NCBI GenBank assembly: GCA_910575435.1
Contig: CAJTGI010000008.1
Span: forward strand, 97,794 to 161,793
Source of the DNA: Clostridiaceae bacterium
GTDB taxonomy: Bacteria > Bacillota > Clostridia > Lachnospirales > Lachnospiraceae
Direction: 5' to 3'
Length of the DNA stretch: 64,000 nt
Part shown: positions 18,586 through 27,192 of the stretch, one piece after another
How the letters are laid out: every line of letters starts with the position of its first letter
Position numbering within the stretch: position 1 is the first letter of the stretch
Translations under genes and position numbers: made by a program
The notes under the pieces: generated by a model
Databases searched by the model: none
What the model saw: only the letters and a program-made list of their open reading frames with translations
What the model was told of the DNA's origin: nothing

Positions 18586-20661
18586 CTATTTCTTTGCAAA
18601 CTTAATCTTTGCCTTGCGGTGAAGCCCTGCCGTCTTCAGGGCCTTTCTGCACTTCGTCCTCTGCTTTGCCGTACATTTGGGCACGTAGACTGCCAATTTC
18701 CCATAACTTTTACTGCCCGCCTTGTAAAACACAGAATCATGGTCAAGCCAGTCAATCCATTTCTTTCCCTTAAAAGTCAATTTCCTTAGGCTCTTGCAAT
18801 CCTGGAAGGCTCCACGCCGCACATACTTCACAGATTTGCCCACCACTGCCTCTTTCAGAGCAGTACAGCCGGAAAATGCCGTGGCACTCAGCGTCTTCAC
18901 TTTGCCAGGAATAACGATTTTCTGCAACTTTGTACAATCGCTAAAAGCACCGCTCTCTATGAATTCCAACTTGGTTGGCAGTACAGCCTGCCTCAATGCC
19001 TTCGCCCGAAGGAAGGACAGCTTCTCTATTTTCTTCACCTTTTTGCCAATCGTCACCTTTTGCAGATACCGATTATCTGCAAATGCATATTTTCCGATTA
19101 GATATACATTTTTGGGCACTCCATAACTTTTCGCCTTCTTTGCCTGGGGATAGCAGTATAAAATGCCTTTGGTTTTATCTAGCAACACCCCTTGCACAGA
19201 GGAATAATTCCTATTTTTTGCATCCACTTTAATTTCCTTTAGATTTCTGCATCCCCAGAAGCATTGCTCAGGATCATCTCCCAGATGCGCCTTTCGGGGA
19301 ATGCGGATGCCCGCAAGAGATTTGCAATCCTCAAACGCCCTGTACTCTATCCACTCCAAACTGCTATTTAATTTGATTTTTTTCAAATTCTCTGCACTGG
19401 CAAATGCCTCCCGCTGAATTGTTGCCGTTCCAGAGGGAACAGTATAGCTGGTATTTTTCTTCCCCATGGGATAAACTGCCAAAGTGGACCCATAATCCTT
19501 AAAAAGAACATCATCCTTGGCAACAAACTGGCTCTTTCCGTCCGTAATCTGGAATCCCTCCAGGCTGGAACATCCATAAAAATTTCCCCCGTAGATTTCC
19601 ATGGCCGTATTTGGCACGATAACAGTCTTCAAGGCATCACAATTCTTAAAAACCCCGCCGGAAGCCTCCAATTTATTGGGAAGTATTGCCTTATCCAGCT
19701 TGCTGCAGTCCCCGAATGCATTGGCTCCCAGGTTAATCTCCAAAGGCAGCCGGACTTCCACTAGCCCGGTCTTTTGAAAAGCCGAGGCTCCAATATACTT
19801 GAGATGATCAGTAAATTTAACTTTGGTAAGCCGCAATGCCCCGGAAAAGGCATAGTCCTCGATCTTGACCACGTTCTCCGGCACCGTATAAGATGCATCC
19901 GCCCTCCCCCCAGGATAGCATACCAGCGTATCGCCAGAGAAAAGAACATTTTCTTTCACTTGGAAATGCTGGTTCCCGGGATGAACGGTTATCTTCTCCA
20001 GGGAAGAAATATTTTTCAGATACCCCAGATTCTTCAGCCCGCCGCCGATGTGAAGTTCCTTCAGATTGCTGCAATCGTCAAATATGGAGGAAGTGCATTC
20101 CTCATCCTCCCAATTACAATAATCCAAATATTCCAAGCAGTCAGACAGGAAAACCTTTTCTACCACCTGGTTATTGTCAAAGACATTCTCCTGCACGGCC
20201 GTTACTTTTGTATTGCCGTAGTAGCCAGGAATGTGCACTTCCTTCAACTGCTTCCCCTTGGTAGTCAGCCCGGTCACCCTGCCACTCTGATACTGGAAAT
20301 AATTAGTGGAACGGTCTATGACCTGCAAGTCATAGGATAATTCCTTCGTCTGCAGTTTCCCCTCTCCTCCATAAGTAACCCTCGCCTGAATCTTTGCTAT
20401 CCCCTCCTTTACAGGCGTAACCGTGCCACTCTGGGTCACGGATGCCACATCCGTCGAACCAGAAGAGTACGCCACCGATTGAATATCATCTCCCCGCACG
20501 GAAATATCATCCTTTCCATCCAGGTAAATTACTGTCTCCTGCCCTATTATTTCTGGTTCCCGGGCAGCCTTAGCCCTTTCCCCGCCAATCAAAAATACCC
20601 CTGCCGCTGCCATCATAGCAGCAAGCACTCCTCTCCTCCATGCAACCTCATGTCTCTCCAT
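18586..20661 (-). CDS. Secreted BspA-type leucine-rich-repeat protein (copy 2)
   Basis: 691 residues with the same plan as its downstream neighbour: signal peptide at 1-32, Ig-like domain with YSSGSTDVASVTQSGTVTP, then LRR_5 repeats (DCTKLQKIVIPGKVKTL, GCTALKEAVVGKSVKYV). It ends in a matching basic motif, CTAKQRTKCRKALKTAGLH. Only 18 bases separate the two genes and both have strong AGGAGG-type sites, so they form an operon that arose by tandem duplication followed by substantial divergence. Both are predicted to be extracellular. Confidence 0.9.
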   Translation of the reverse strand: MERHEVAWRRGVLAAMMAAAGVFLIGGERAKAAREPEIIGQETVIYLDGKDDISVRGDDIQSVAYSSGSTDVASVTQSGTVTPVKEGIAKIQARVTYGGEGKLQTKELSYDLQVIDRSTNYFQYQSGRVTGLTTKGKQLKEVHIPGYYGNTKVTAVQENVFDNNQVVEKVFLSDCLEYLDYCNWEDEECTSSIFDDCSNLKELHIGGGLKNLGYLKNISSLEKITVHPGNQHFQVKENVLFSGDTLVCYPGGRADASYTVPENVVKIEDYAFSGALRLTKVKFTDHLKYIGASAFQKTGLVEVRLPLEINLGANAFGDCSKLDKAILPNKLEASGGVFKNCDALKTVIVPNTAMEIYGGNFYGCSSLEGFQITDGKSQFVAKDDVLFKDYGSTLAVYPMGKKNTSYTVPSGTATIQREAFASAENLKKIKLNSSLEWIEYRAFEDCKSLAGIRIPRKAHLGDDPEQCFWGCRNLKEIKVDAKNRNYSSVQGVLLDKTKGILYCYPQAKKAKSYGVPKNVYLIGKYAFADNRYLQKVTIGKKVKKIEKLSFLRAKALRQAVLPTKLEFIESGAFSDCTKLQKIVIPGKVKTLSATAFSGCTALKEAVVGKSVKYVRRGAFQDCKSLRKLTFKGKKWIDWLDHDSVFYKAGSKSYGKLAVYVPKCTAKQRTKCRKALKTAGLHRKAKIKFAKK

Positions 20662-20928
20662 AGATAGCCCTCCTTTTTTGCTATATTAGAAATCCGGCCG
20701 CAGCGCAATGCTAATCCGGCCAGCAGATTCAAAGAACTCTCAATCTTTTAGATGATCTATTCTTTGTTGCTACTATATCAGGAAATTTTTAAGAAAAACG
20801 AAAGAAATTCTTAAGAATTCTTAAGATTGGCTATAAATTATTATTTTTTCGATATATAATAGAGAGAAAGAAGTTTTCTAAGGATAGCATAGCGAAAAGA
20901 CAAAGCATGCAACCGGAAAGGAAGTGAT

Positions 20929-21480
20929 ATGATGTCATTAGCAGCCCAAGAAAAAACTTATACCATAGATGATATTTATGCCCTGCCAGAGGGGGAGCGG
21001 GCAGAATTGATAGACGGCCAGATTTATTATATGGCACCGCCTGCGAGAAAGCATCAGCGCATTGCAGGGGAACTTTATGCAACAATTCGTGAATACATCA
21101 AAAGCAATGATGGCTCTTGCGAGGTGGACATTGCCCCCTTCGCCGTATTTCTCCAAGAGAGGGATTTCAACTACGTGGAGCCTGACATTAGCGTGATCTG
21201 CGACCCAGACAAATTAGATGACAAAGGGTGCAATGGCGCGCCGGATTGGATTATCGAAATCGTTTCGCCGAGCAGCAGACGGATGGATTATTATATCAAG
21301 CTATTCAAATACCGCACTGCCGGCGTGCGGGAATACTGGATCGTGGATCCTGATAAGAACTGCATCACGGTCTACAGCTTTTTCAACGAAGACATGCAGG
21401 AATATCAATTTACTGATGATATCCCTGTGGGAATCTACCAGGGATTCTCCATAAACCTTTCCTCTTTGAGCATAATGTGA
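20929..21480 (+). CDS. Uma2-family putative restriction-endonuclease-fold protein
   Basis: A 183-residue Uma2 (DUF820) protein. The PD-(D/E)XK fold is indicated by LPEGERAELIDGQIYYM, YVEPDISVICDPDKLDDKG, and the core PDWIIEIVSPSSRRMDYYIKLFKYRTAGVREYWIVDP. The predicted metal ligands D (EPDIS) and E (IIEIVSPSS) are present. AAGGAAG lies just before a double ATG; I take the first. The physiological role of Uma2 proteins is not established; nuclease activity is inferred from fold alone. It is a single gene with its own terminator. Confidence 0.85.
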   Translation: MMSLAAQEKTYTIDDIYALPEGERAELIDGQIYYMAPPARKHQRIAGELYATIREYIKSNDGSCEVDIAPFAVFLQERDFNYVEPDISVICDPDKLDDKGCNGAPDWIIEIVSPSSRRMDYYIKLFKYRTAGVREYWIVDPDKNCITVYSFFNEDMQEYQFTDDIPVGIYQGFSINLSSLSIM

Positions 21481-21500
21481 AAAACAATCCTATATATTTT

Positions 21501-21537
21501 AAAAGGCATATGCCCCACGCATACGCCTTTCTTTTTT
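21501..21537 (+). terminator. Intrinsic terminator of the Uma2 gene
   Basis: AAAGGC-A-TATGC pairs with GCATA-C-GCCTTT around a 5-base loop and is followed by CTTTTTT. It ends two bases before the stop codon of the convergent gene. Confidence 0.75.
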
Positions 21538-21538
21538 C

Positions 21539-22084
21539 CTACTTCTTTTTAGATTTTTTCCCGCCAGACTGAATCGTATCAATCTTGGCTTTCTCCTTCT
21601 CCCGCATTCCGTCCAGCTTCATGCGCATCTTTTGAGAAAATTTCACCTTGCCCTGCTTCTGCTCCAGGCTGCTGCGAAGGCCCTTCACATCCATGATGTA
21701 AATTCCGCTGACCATGGCTCTGACTTCCTTTCTCACCGGAATCTGGTCATATATTTTTTCCTCGCATATCAGAGACATAATCTTCGGTCCAATCTTCGCC
21801 TTCACAATGGGTACTTTCCTCCCCCGCATATATTTGGGAGTCTGATCCAGCACGATTTGGGGCAGGCCGGACTCATTCAGTTTCAGCCTCTTCTTATCAA
21901 TTACCAACAGAGACACGCTCTGGGCGGCGTTCTCCAGTTCTCTCTGAGAATTCTCCTGCCGGGTCTGCAGCTTCTTTCCATAGATGCTCAAGGCAACCAG
22001 AGCCGCAACCAACAGCACGATAATCACGATGGAGACAATCATCCATGTGGAAATCCCCAATACTGGTACAAAAATATCACTCAT
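21539..22084 (-). CDS. Membrane-anchored protein of unknown function
   Basis: 181 residues with one N-terminal membrane helix (about 10-35, MIVSIVIIVLLVAALVALSI), then a soluble domain facing the cytoplasm if the positive-inside rule holds. It contains LLVIDKKRLKLNESGLPQIV and VPIVKAKIGPKIMSLICEE and ends in a lysine-rich tail (SGGKKSKKK). I recognise no named domain. It is separated by about 95 bases from the plsC gene upstream on the same strand. A role in membrane organisation is only a guess. Confidence 0.5.
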   Translation of the reverse strand: MSDIFVPVLGISTWMIVSIVIIVLLVAALVALSIYGKKLQTRQENSQRELENAAQSVSLLVIDKKRLKLNESGLPQIVLDQTPKYMRGRKVPIVKAKIGPKIMSLICEEKIYDQIPVRKEVRAMVSGIYIMDVKGLRSSLEQKQGKVKFSQKMRMKLDGMREKEKAKIDTIQSGGKKSKKK

Positions 22085-22179
22085 TTCTTTTCACCTATGC
22101 CTTTCTTTCGTTACCATTCACGATAACTTTCTATCAAACCATATTTTAGCATACCATAATTTAACAGGGAAGAAAAGAG

Positions 22180-22917
22180 TTAAAATCGCACCTCTTTTTT
22201 ATTCTGATCCACCTTTTCCTGGATAATCTCCCGCACCGCGTCTCCAACCTTCTTCTTTTCCACCCGCTCCATCTGGTCCATATAAATGGGCTGGCAATAT
22301 TCGATAATCACATGCCCTCTTTTAATCCAGGGAAACTGCCGTTCAAATATGGCATCCGTATTGTTGATTGCCACGGGAACGATTGGGCGCTTAGACTTCT
22401 CTGCCAACTTGAAGCTGCCCAGATGAAACTCCAGCAGTTCATCTCCCTGGTTCCTAGTGCCCTCCGGGGCGATATAAATAGATGTGCCGCCCTTCAGAAG
22501 CTCTATTCCTTCCAAGATTGTCTTCATGCCCTGCTTCAAATCATCCCTCTCCAGAAAGAGGCAATGCATATATTTCATCCAATGGGAAATGACAGGCACC
22601 TTCTTGATGCCCACCTTGGAGACGAAGCCCGTGGGATAGGGCGCCGTACAATATCCTACCAGAATGTCAAAAAATCCCCGATGGTTGAATACATACAATG
22701 CGGACTCATCCTTTAGGATATTCTCCTTCCCTTTTACTGTCATCTTCACGCCGCAGATAAAAAGGATTGGCTTGAATCCCAGATTTACCACAATCTTTTG
22801 GGAAATGATCGCCCTCATCCTTGGGTTGCGCTTTCCCACCAGAAATAAAATCAGAAAAGGAATCAGGCAGATGATTGAGTAAAACACCAGATAAATCCCC
22901 ACCATAATTGTTCTCAT
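22180..22917 (-). CDS. plsC: 1-acyl-sn-glycerol-3-phosphate acyltransferase (PlsC family)
   Basis: PlsC adds the second acyl chain to lysophosphatidic acid at the membrane. The 245-residue form from the ATG at 22917 has an N-terminal membrane helix (IYLVFYSIICLIPFLILFLV). The acyltransferase motif NHRGFFD supplies the His-x4-Asp pair, and FLERDD, PEGTRNQG and PIVPVAINN follow. A longer reading from 22950 exists, but its start has no clear ribosome site. Which acyl donor it uses cannot be told. Confidence 0.85.
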   Translation of the reverse strand: MRTIMVGIYLVFYSIICLIPFLILFLVGKRNPRMRAIISQKIVVNLGFKPILFICGVKMTVKGKENILKDESALYVFNHRGFFDILVGYCTAPYPTGFVSKVGIKKVPVISHWMKYMHCLFLERDDLKQGMKTILEGIELLKGGTSIYIAPEGTRNQGDELLEFHLGSFKLAEKSKRPIVPVAINNTDAIFERQFPWIKRGHVIIEYCQPIYMDQMERVEKKKVGDAVREIIQEKVDQNKKEVRF

Positions 22918-23014
22918 AATAATATCCACGCCTTTCCACATCTGCAGCATTTAGATGCAGACACAATATTTGCAATACGAAAAAATACTTGCCTTTATTA
23001 TCTCCTACCCATGA

Positions 23015-24193
23015 TTACTCCTCGCCCATGCCATCATCCTCTTCGCCATCATCATTGGGAAGATTCTGGGACGGCTCCGGAGTCTGCGGTGCCTTGGTTG
23101 CCACAGGAGCCTTCGTAGGCTTGGGCTTTTTGGTAGGTTTCGGCGTCACGATGGGTTTCTTCGTGACTTCCGGTCTCTTCGTCTTTTCTGGCAAAGAAGC
23201 AGGCTCATCCTCCTCCGGTGCCTCTGTCCTTTTAGGACGTCTCGTTTTTACTGGAGCAGCTGTTTTCCTGGCTGGCCTAGGCTTTCTCGTCGCCTTTGCT
23301 GCCGAAGATGGCTTAGGCGTAGGAGCCGCAGTCATTTCCGGCTGATTCTTGTCATTGTCGTCCGTATCTACTACTGGATCGTCTTCCACTTTTTGGTCTA
23401 CCGTTGTAATCTGGTAGTATTCCTCCAGGGTCAGTTTATTTTCATATAAATGTTTCGCAAGGTTTTTCCCCACATAGCGAATATGCCAAGGTTCATAGGA
23501 ATATCCCGTAATCTTAGACTTGTTCTTGGGATACCGAATGATAAATCCATATTTATGGCAATTCGATTTCAGCCATTTTCCCTCTGGCGTCTTTCCGAAG
23601 GATTTTTCCAGTTCGCAGTTGACAGAATTGCAGCTCACATCAATGGAAAGCCCCGTCTGGTGCTCGCTGCTTCCGGGAACCGCAGACACTTTATCCGTCT
23701 TTGCCGTCCCCCGGTTTCTCACATTATTGTTATAAATCTGCTTCTGCCGGTCATACGAGCGGTAGGCAGATACGCCTTTTAACTGATATCCCTTCTTAGC
23801 CGCATTGGCAAAAAGCTGTTCCAGAGATTTTGCCGCCTGCTTCCTCATATAGCTTTTCTCATATGTTCCCGTAAAGCTAAATGGAATGTCCGGCACCATC
23901 AAATCCGCTGGAATGTAATCCTTGGACAAAAGATATGTCCTATTTACCAGAACGCCATAACTATCCGGGTCTGTATCCACTTCGATATATTCCTTTGGTA
24001 CGGCAGTGCTGTTTATGAAATCCTCCATACTCTGGTCCTCCACAGGAGAGTTAGTATAATAGTATTCATACTCCGCCGCATTGGTGTCTGATTCTGCCCC
24101 ATCGGTCCCGGCTCTATATTGCCCCATCCGGGAAGACAGCGCCCCAATAAAAAGTATGACGCAGATTCCCAGTACAATCGCTTTTTTTCTCAT
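23015..24193 (-). CDS. D-alanyl-D-alanine carboxypeptidase (M15B, VanY/DacB type)
   Basis: Zinc peptidase that trims the terminal D-Ala of peptidoglycan stem peptides outside the membrane. Residues 1-22 form a membrane anchor or signal. The M15 domain (about 95-265) has SAYRSYDRQKQIY, the ligand motif SEHQTGLSIDV with His and Asp, and EPWHIRYVG with the third ligand and catalytic Glu. The last 120 residues are a Pro/Thr/Lys tail full of TPKPTKKPKPTK units ending in an acidic stretch, probably spanning or binding the wall. It has no close operon partner. Confidence 0.9.
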   Translation of the reverse strand: MRKKAIVLGICVILFIGALSSRMGQYRAGTDGAESDTNAAEYEYYYTNSPVEDQSMEDFINSTAVPKEYIEVDTDPDSYGVLVNRTYLLSKDYIPADLMVPDIPFSFTGTYEKSYMRKQAAKSLEQLFANAAKKGYQLKGVSAYRSYDRQKQIYNNNVRNRGTAKTDKVSAVPGSSEHQTGLSIDVSCNSVNCELEKSFGKTPEGKWLKSNCHKYGFIIRYPKNKSKITGYSYEPWHIRYVGKNLAKHLYENKLTLEEYYQITTVDQKVEDDPVVDTDDNDKNQPEMTAAPTPKPSSAAKATRKPRPARKTAAPVKTRRPKRTEAPEEDEPASLPEKTKRPEVTKKPIVTPKPTKKPKPTKAPVATKAPQTPEPSQNLPNDDGEEDDGMGEE

Positions 24194-24425
24194 GTTGCTC
24201 CTCGTCTTCTCTAGGACGCCGCTACTAAGTCAACGCCGCACGTTGCTATAAACAGCCATTCATCCTTTCATGGGATATTAATATTTTCCCCTTTTATTAT
24301 CATTTTACTATCGTCACCCAATATATGGTAAACATACTTTGGTAAGTATACCACATGTGGGTCTAAAGTGTAAAGAATTTTGTCGAATTTCGCGCAGATA
24401 TTACTATAAGCAGATACTATTCTCC

Positions 24426-24453
24426 TTGACGAATACCTATTTCAAGGTAAAAT
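24426..24453 (+). promoter_or_regulatory. Putative sigma-A promoter of ispE
   Basis: TTGACG at 24426-24431, a 16-base spacer and TAAAAT at 24448-24453, 49 bases before the ispE ATG. The gene-free stretch 24194-24501 is otherwise AT-rich with no further element recognised. Confidence 0.55.
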
Positions 24454-24501
24454 AAATAATATAAAAATACACATTTCATTATAAAAGGAGCAAAAAAGCA
24501 T

Positions 24502-25386
24502 ATGCCAAACAAAATTACCGTCAAAGCGCCAGCAAAAATCAATCTGACCCTGGATGTAATAGGGCGCAGGAAAGACGGGTATCATGATTTGCAAATGATT
24601 ATGCAGACCATCGACCTGCACGACAAAATCACCATCACTGAAACAGGGGACTCGAAGATTGTTCTTGCAATGAACAAAGCTTTGCCAGACGGCTGCCTGC
24701 CGGAAGACAATCTAGTATGCAAGGCTGCAAAGCTTATGCAGGAAACCTACTCCCTTTCCAGCGGATTCCACATAAAATTAACAAAAAACATTCCAGCTGC
24801 GGCAGGGCTTGCGGGGGGAAGTTCCGACTGTGCCGCCACCTTGTCAGGCATCAACAAATTGTGCGGGCTGGGCCTGACAAAAGACGAGCTATGCAAATTG
24901 GGGGTTAAACTCGGAGCCGATGTTCCTTTCTGCATCAAGAAAGGAACCATGCTCTCTGAGGGAATCGGGGAAATCCTCACTCCTCTGGCAGATTTGCCTC
25001 CCATCTGGGTGCTTCTGGTGAAACCAAACATCTCCGTGAGCACTGCCTATGTCTACTCCCATCTAAACTTGCAGAGAATATACAATCATCCCAAAACCGC
25101 CCAGGTCATAGAATACATTGATAGCCATGATATCTCTGCCCTAGGCCCGGAACTCTGCAATGTATTAGAGACTGTTACCATTCCCAGTTACCCGGTCATT
25201 GCCGAACTGAAAGAATTTCTCATGAAGAATGGGGCAACAGGTTCTCTCATGAGCGGCAGCGGCCCTACAGTATACGGATTGTATCAGGATAAAACCCTGG
25301 CTGAGATTTCCTATCAAACTGCCAGAGCCAAATATCCAAAATATGATGTCATCCTGTGCCAGACAAAATTGCCAGAGTCGGAATGA
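24502..25386 (+). CDS. ispE: 4-diphosphocytidyl-2-C-methyl-D-erythritol kinase
   Basis: IspE phosphorylates the 2-hydroxyl of CDP-methylerythritol in the non-mevalonate isoprenoid pathway. The 294-residue GHMP kinase shows APAKINLTLDVIGRRKDGYH at the N-terminus, the ATP loop PAAAGLAGGSSDCAATL around residue 100, ADVPFCIKKGT, and the C-terminal SLMSGSGPTVYGLY. AAAGGAG lies about 12 bases before the ATG. The gene stands alone with its own promoter, so the MEP pathway is expected in this organism. Confidence 0.95.
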   Translation: MPNKITVKAPAKINLTLDVIGRRKDGYHDLQMIMQTIDLHDKITITETGDSKIVLAMNKALPDGCLPEDNLVCKAAKLMQETYSLSSGFHIKLTKNIPAAAGLAGGSSDCAATLSGINKLCGLGLTKDELCKLGVKLGADVPFCIKKGTMLSEGIGEILTPLADLPPIWVLLVKPNISVSTAYVYSHLNLQRIYNHPKTAQVIEYIDSHDISALGPELCNVLETVTIPSYPVIAELKEFLMKNGATGSLMSGSGPTVYGLYQDKTLAEISYQTARAKYPKYDVILCQTKLPESE

Positions 25387-25504
25387 TGCCGGGGAAGCTT
25401 TCACATTTCTATTTTACCTTGGTAAAAATATCCAAAAAACTAAAAAATATTGGATAAAACCTAAGTTTTTCCAAATATCATCCGATATTATAGATACAAG
25501 AATA

Positions 25505-25691
25505 AAAAGGCGCAAAGTCTTCCAAGCCTACAAATGCTTGGCCAGGCAGAACTGTTACCGCGCCTCAGGAGGGCGCGAAATCAGCGTTCTTCACTATATT
25601 ATAATATAAAAGGCATGTTATCTGATGCTACATAGGTTCACGGAGGAACCTGAATATTCAGATAACCAAAGAAAAAGGAGGTTCTAGAACT
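25505..25691 (+). promoter_or_regulatory. Highly structured 5' leader, possible CsrA or riboswitch-like regulator
   Basis: Several stems crowd the 190 bases before the gene at 25692. GGCGC (25509-25513) can pair with GCGCC (25560-25564) around a CCAAGC/GCTTGG hairpin (25522-25541). The same GCGCC is also part of a rival 6-base hairpin, CGCGCC/GGCGCG (25559-25577, loop TCAGGAG). Next comes a 9-base outer stem GTTATCTGA/TCAGATAAC (25617-25625 with 25658-25666) enclosing AGGTTC/GAACCT with loop ACGGAG (25634-25651). A TATAAT-like stretch lies near 25598. The mutually exclusive pairing suggests a switch. The GGA loops resemble CsrA sites. The ligand is unknown. Confidence 0.5.
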
Positions 25692-26363
25692 ATGGCAGAT
25701 ATGGCAGTAAACAACAATGTAAATGCATATGCTACGACGGCGACAAAGCCGGCCACTGAAAACACCGCTGCAAATACTACAGCGAAGACCGAAGCTGCAG
25801 ACAGCAAGAATGACAAGAACAGCGCAGAAGGCGTTGTGTATGAGAAATCAGACGAGAAGGTAGCGAAGGGGAACAAACTGTACAACAGGGATGCCATTGT
25901 CGGCAAGTTAAAGGCAGACCAGGAGGCTCGCATCGCTTCTATGCAGTCTCTGGTAGAGAGTTTGCTGGGCAAGCAGAGAAACTTATTTGACATTGCAGGA
26001 CTTTCTGACAAAGAACTGGGTTCCATGAATCTGGCAAAGACATTCCGGGGCGCAGCCGCTATGGCAAGCCCGGAAGATATTGCAAATGCTAAACAGAGCA
26101 TTTCTGAGGACGGCTACTGGGGCGTAAACCAGACATCCGACCGCCTGGTAAGCATGGCAATCGCCCTCAGCGGCGGGGATACCGCAAAGGCAGACGAGAT
26201 GATGGCTGCCATTGAAAAGGGATACGAGAAGGCTACCAAGGCGTGGGGAGAGAAATTACCTCAGATTTGCCAGGATACCATGGATGCAACTCGCCAGAAG
26301 ATGGATGACTGGAAGAAGGGCGTTACCACAGCGGAAGACTACAACAAGTATTTGCATGGATAA
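25692..26363 (+). CDS. Conserved Lachnospiraceae-type protein of unknown function
   Basis: 223 residues starting at an ATG 10 bases after GGAGG. Residues 1-50 are low in complexity (Ala/Thr/Asn/Lys). The rest is helical, with LKADQEARIASMQSLVESLLGKQ, ISEDGYWGVNQTSDRLVSMAIALSGGD and a final amphipathic DDWKKGVTTAEDYNKYLHG. There is no signal peptide or membrane segment. I recall similar proteins in related gut bacteria but no function for them. The strong ribosome site and elaborate leader suggest high, tightly controlled expression. A flagellar or secreted role is possible but unsupported. Confidence 0.55.
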   Translation: MADMAVNNNVNAYATTATKPATENTAANTTAKTEAADSKNDKNSAEGVVYEKSDEKVAKGNKLYNRDAIVGKLKADQEARIASMQSLVESLLGKQRNLFDIAGLSDKELGSMNLAKTFRGAAAMASPEDIANAKQSISEDGYWGVNQTSDRLVSMAIALSGGDTAKADEMMAAIEKGYEKATKAWGEKLPQICQDTMDATRQKMDDWKKGVTTAEDYNKYLHG

Positions 26364-26420
26364 TTCTTCACTGCATGGGTCAAACTAATGAAACAGTAAA
26401 CAATGATACGGTTGAAATAG

Positions 26421-26455
26421 GCCGGGATGCTTTAGCGGAAAGCGGGTACCCCGGC
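26421..26455 (+). terminator. Stem-loop terminator
   Basis: GCCGGG (26421-26426) pairs with CCCGGC (26450-26455), and inside it GCTTT pairs with AAAGC. A short TTAAACTTTT stretch follows. It separates the gene at 25692 from the convergent AT-rich operon. Confidence 0.6.
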
Positions 26456-26469
26456 TTAAACTTTTAGGT

Positions 26470-27192
26470 CTATATCCTATAACATTCTCTCTGTATGTAT
26501 TCTCCAACAGTTTCAATTAATTCTTCAAGAAATAAAGTAATAAATCTTACATACTTTTCAAAGTCTTGTATACTATCATCCCTAACCGCATCTACAAACG
26601 AAACACCTCCATGTGCAAGTTTATTTCTACTTGTTTTAATATTCCCCAAAATATCCGGCCTAAAATTAGGACTATTTGTGCTTATCTGTATGCCATGAGA
26701 TTCAAATGTCTCTTTTATTGAGATTCCATCCAAATTGCCGGCTGGCAGCGATTCCTTAGCATGAATATCTAATGTTGCATTCAATAAAATATGATTGATA
26801 ATTTCCTCGTTCTTTTTTAAAAATGTATTAAAATTCGCCCCCGGATCTCTTGCCGATTTTAATATTGTCTTTCTCCACAACTTTCTAATTGATTCATTAA
26901 CATCAATATATGCCAAACTATGAACACGTATCTCATCATATATACAATCAACAAGTCCTGAAACCGTATATTCAATAATATTATATATCATTAATGATAA
27001 ATTTGATTTGAGTATATTAATTAGTTCCTGATACGAAAGCGCAATTTGTGTTTCCCCCTCATAAAAAAATTCATCAAAGGAGATTTCATTTTCCTCTACA
27101 CGTATCTTTTTCCCTTCAAAAAATTTCATCAATTCAATAAAATTATTAATTTCTTTTTTTCTATTTTCATAAGTACCTTTTAATGCAATCAT
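26470..27192 (-). CDS. HEPN-domain protein, MAE_28990/MAE_18760-like (predicted RNase effector)
   Basis: 240 residues, all-helical in appearance. The C-terminal half carries SRNKLAHGGV, the R-x4-H motif that forms the RNase site of HEPN toxins. The N-terminal part (NRKKEINNFIELMKFFE, LMIYNIIEYTVSGLVDCIY) resembles the MAE_28990/MAE_18760 HEPN family. The start codon directly follows the stop codon of the DUF262 gene with no spacing, so translation is coupled. In HEPN defence systems this kind of protein cleaves RNA when triggered. Here it is the likely killing arm of the three-gene operon. Base composition is far richer in AT than the neighbouring ATP synthase genes. Confidence 0.75.
   Translation of the reverse strand: MIALKGTYENRKKEINNFIELMKFFEGKKIRVEENEISFDEFFYEGETQIALSYQELINILKSNLSLMIYNIIEYTVSGLVDCIYDEIRVHSLAYIDVNESIRKLWRKTILKSARDPGANFNTFLKKNEEIINHILLNATLDIHAKESLPAGNLDGISIKETFESHGIQISTNSPNFRPDILGNIKTSRNKLAHGGVSFVDAVRDDSIQDFEKYVRFITLFLEELIETVGEYIQRECYRI

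Noticed and set aside
25505..25580. c-di-GMP-I (GEMM) riboswitch
   Set aside because: CGCAAAG and GTTACCG resemble conserved parts, but the upstream GGCAAACC arm that must pair with the 3' end is missing, so I call it only a structured leader.
25692..26363. Flagellin
   Set aside because: Neither the conserved N-terminal nor C-terminal flagellin helices are present.
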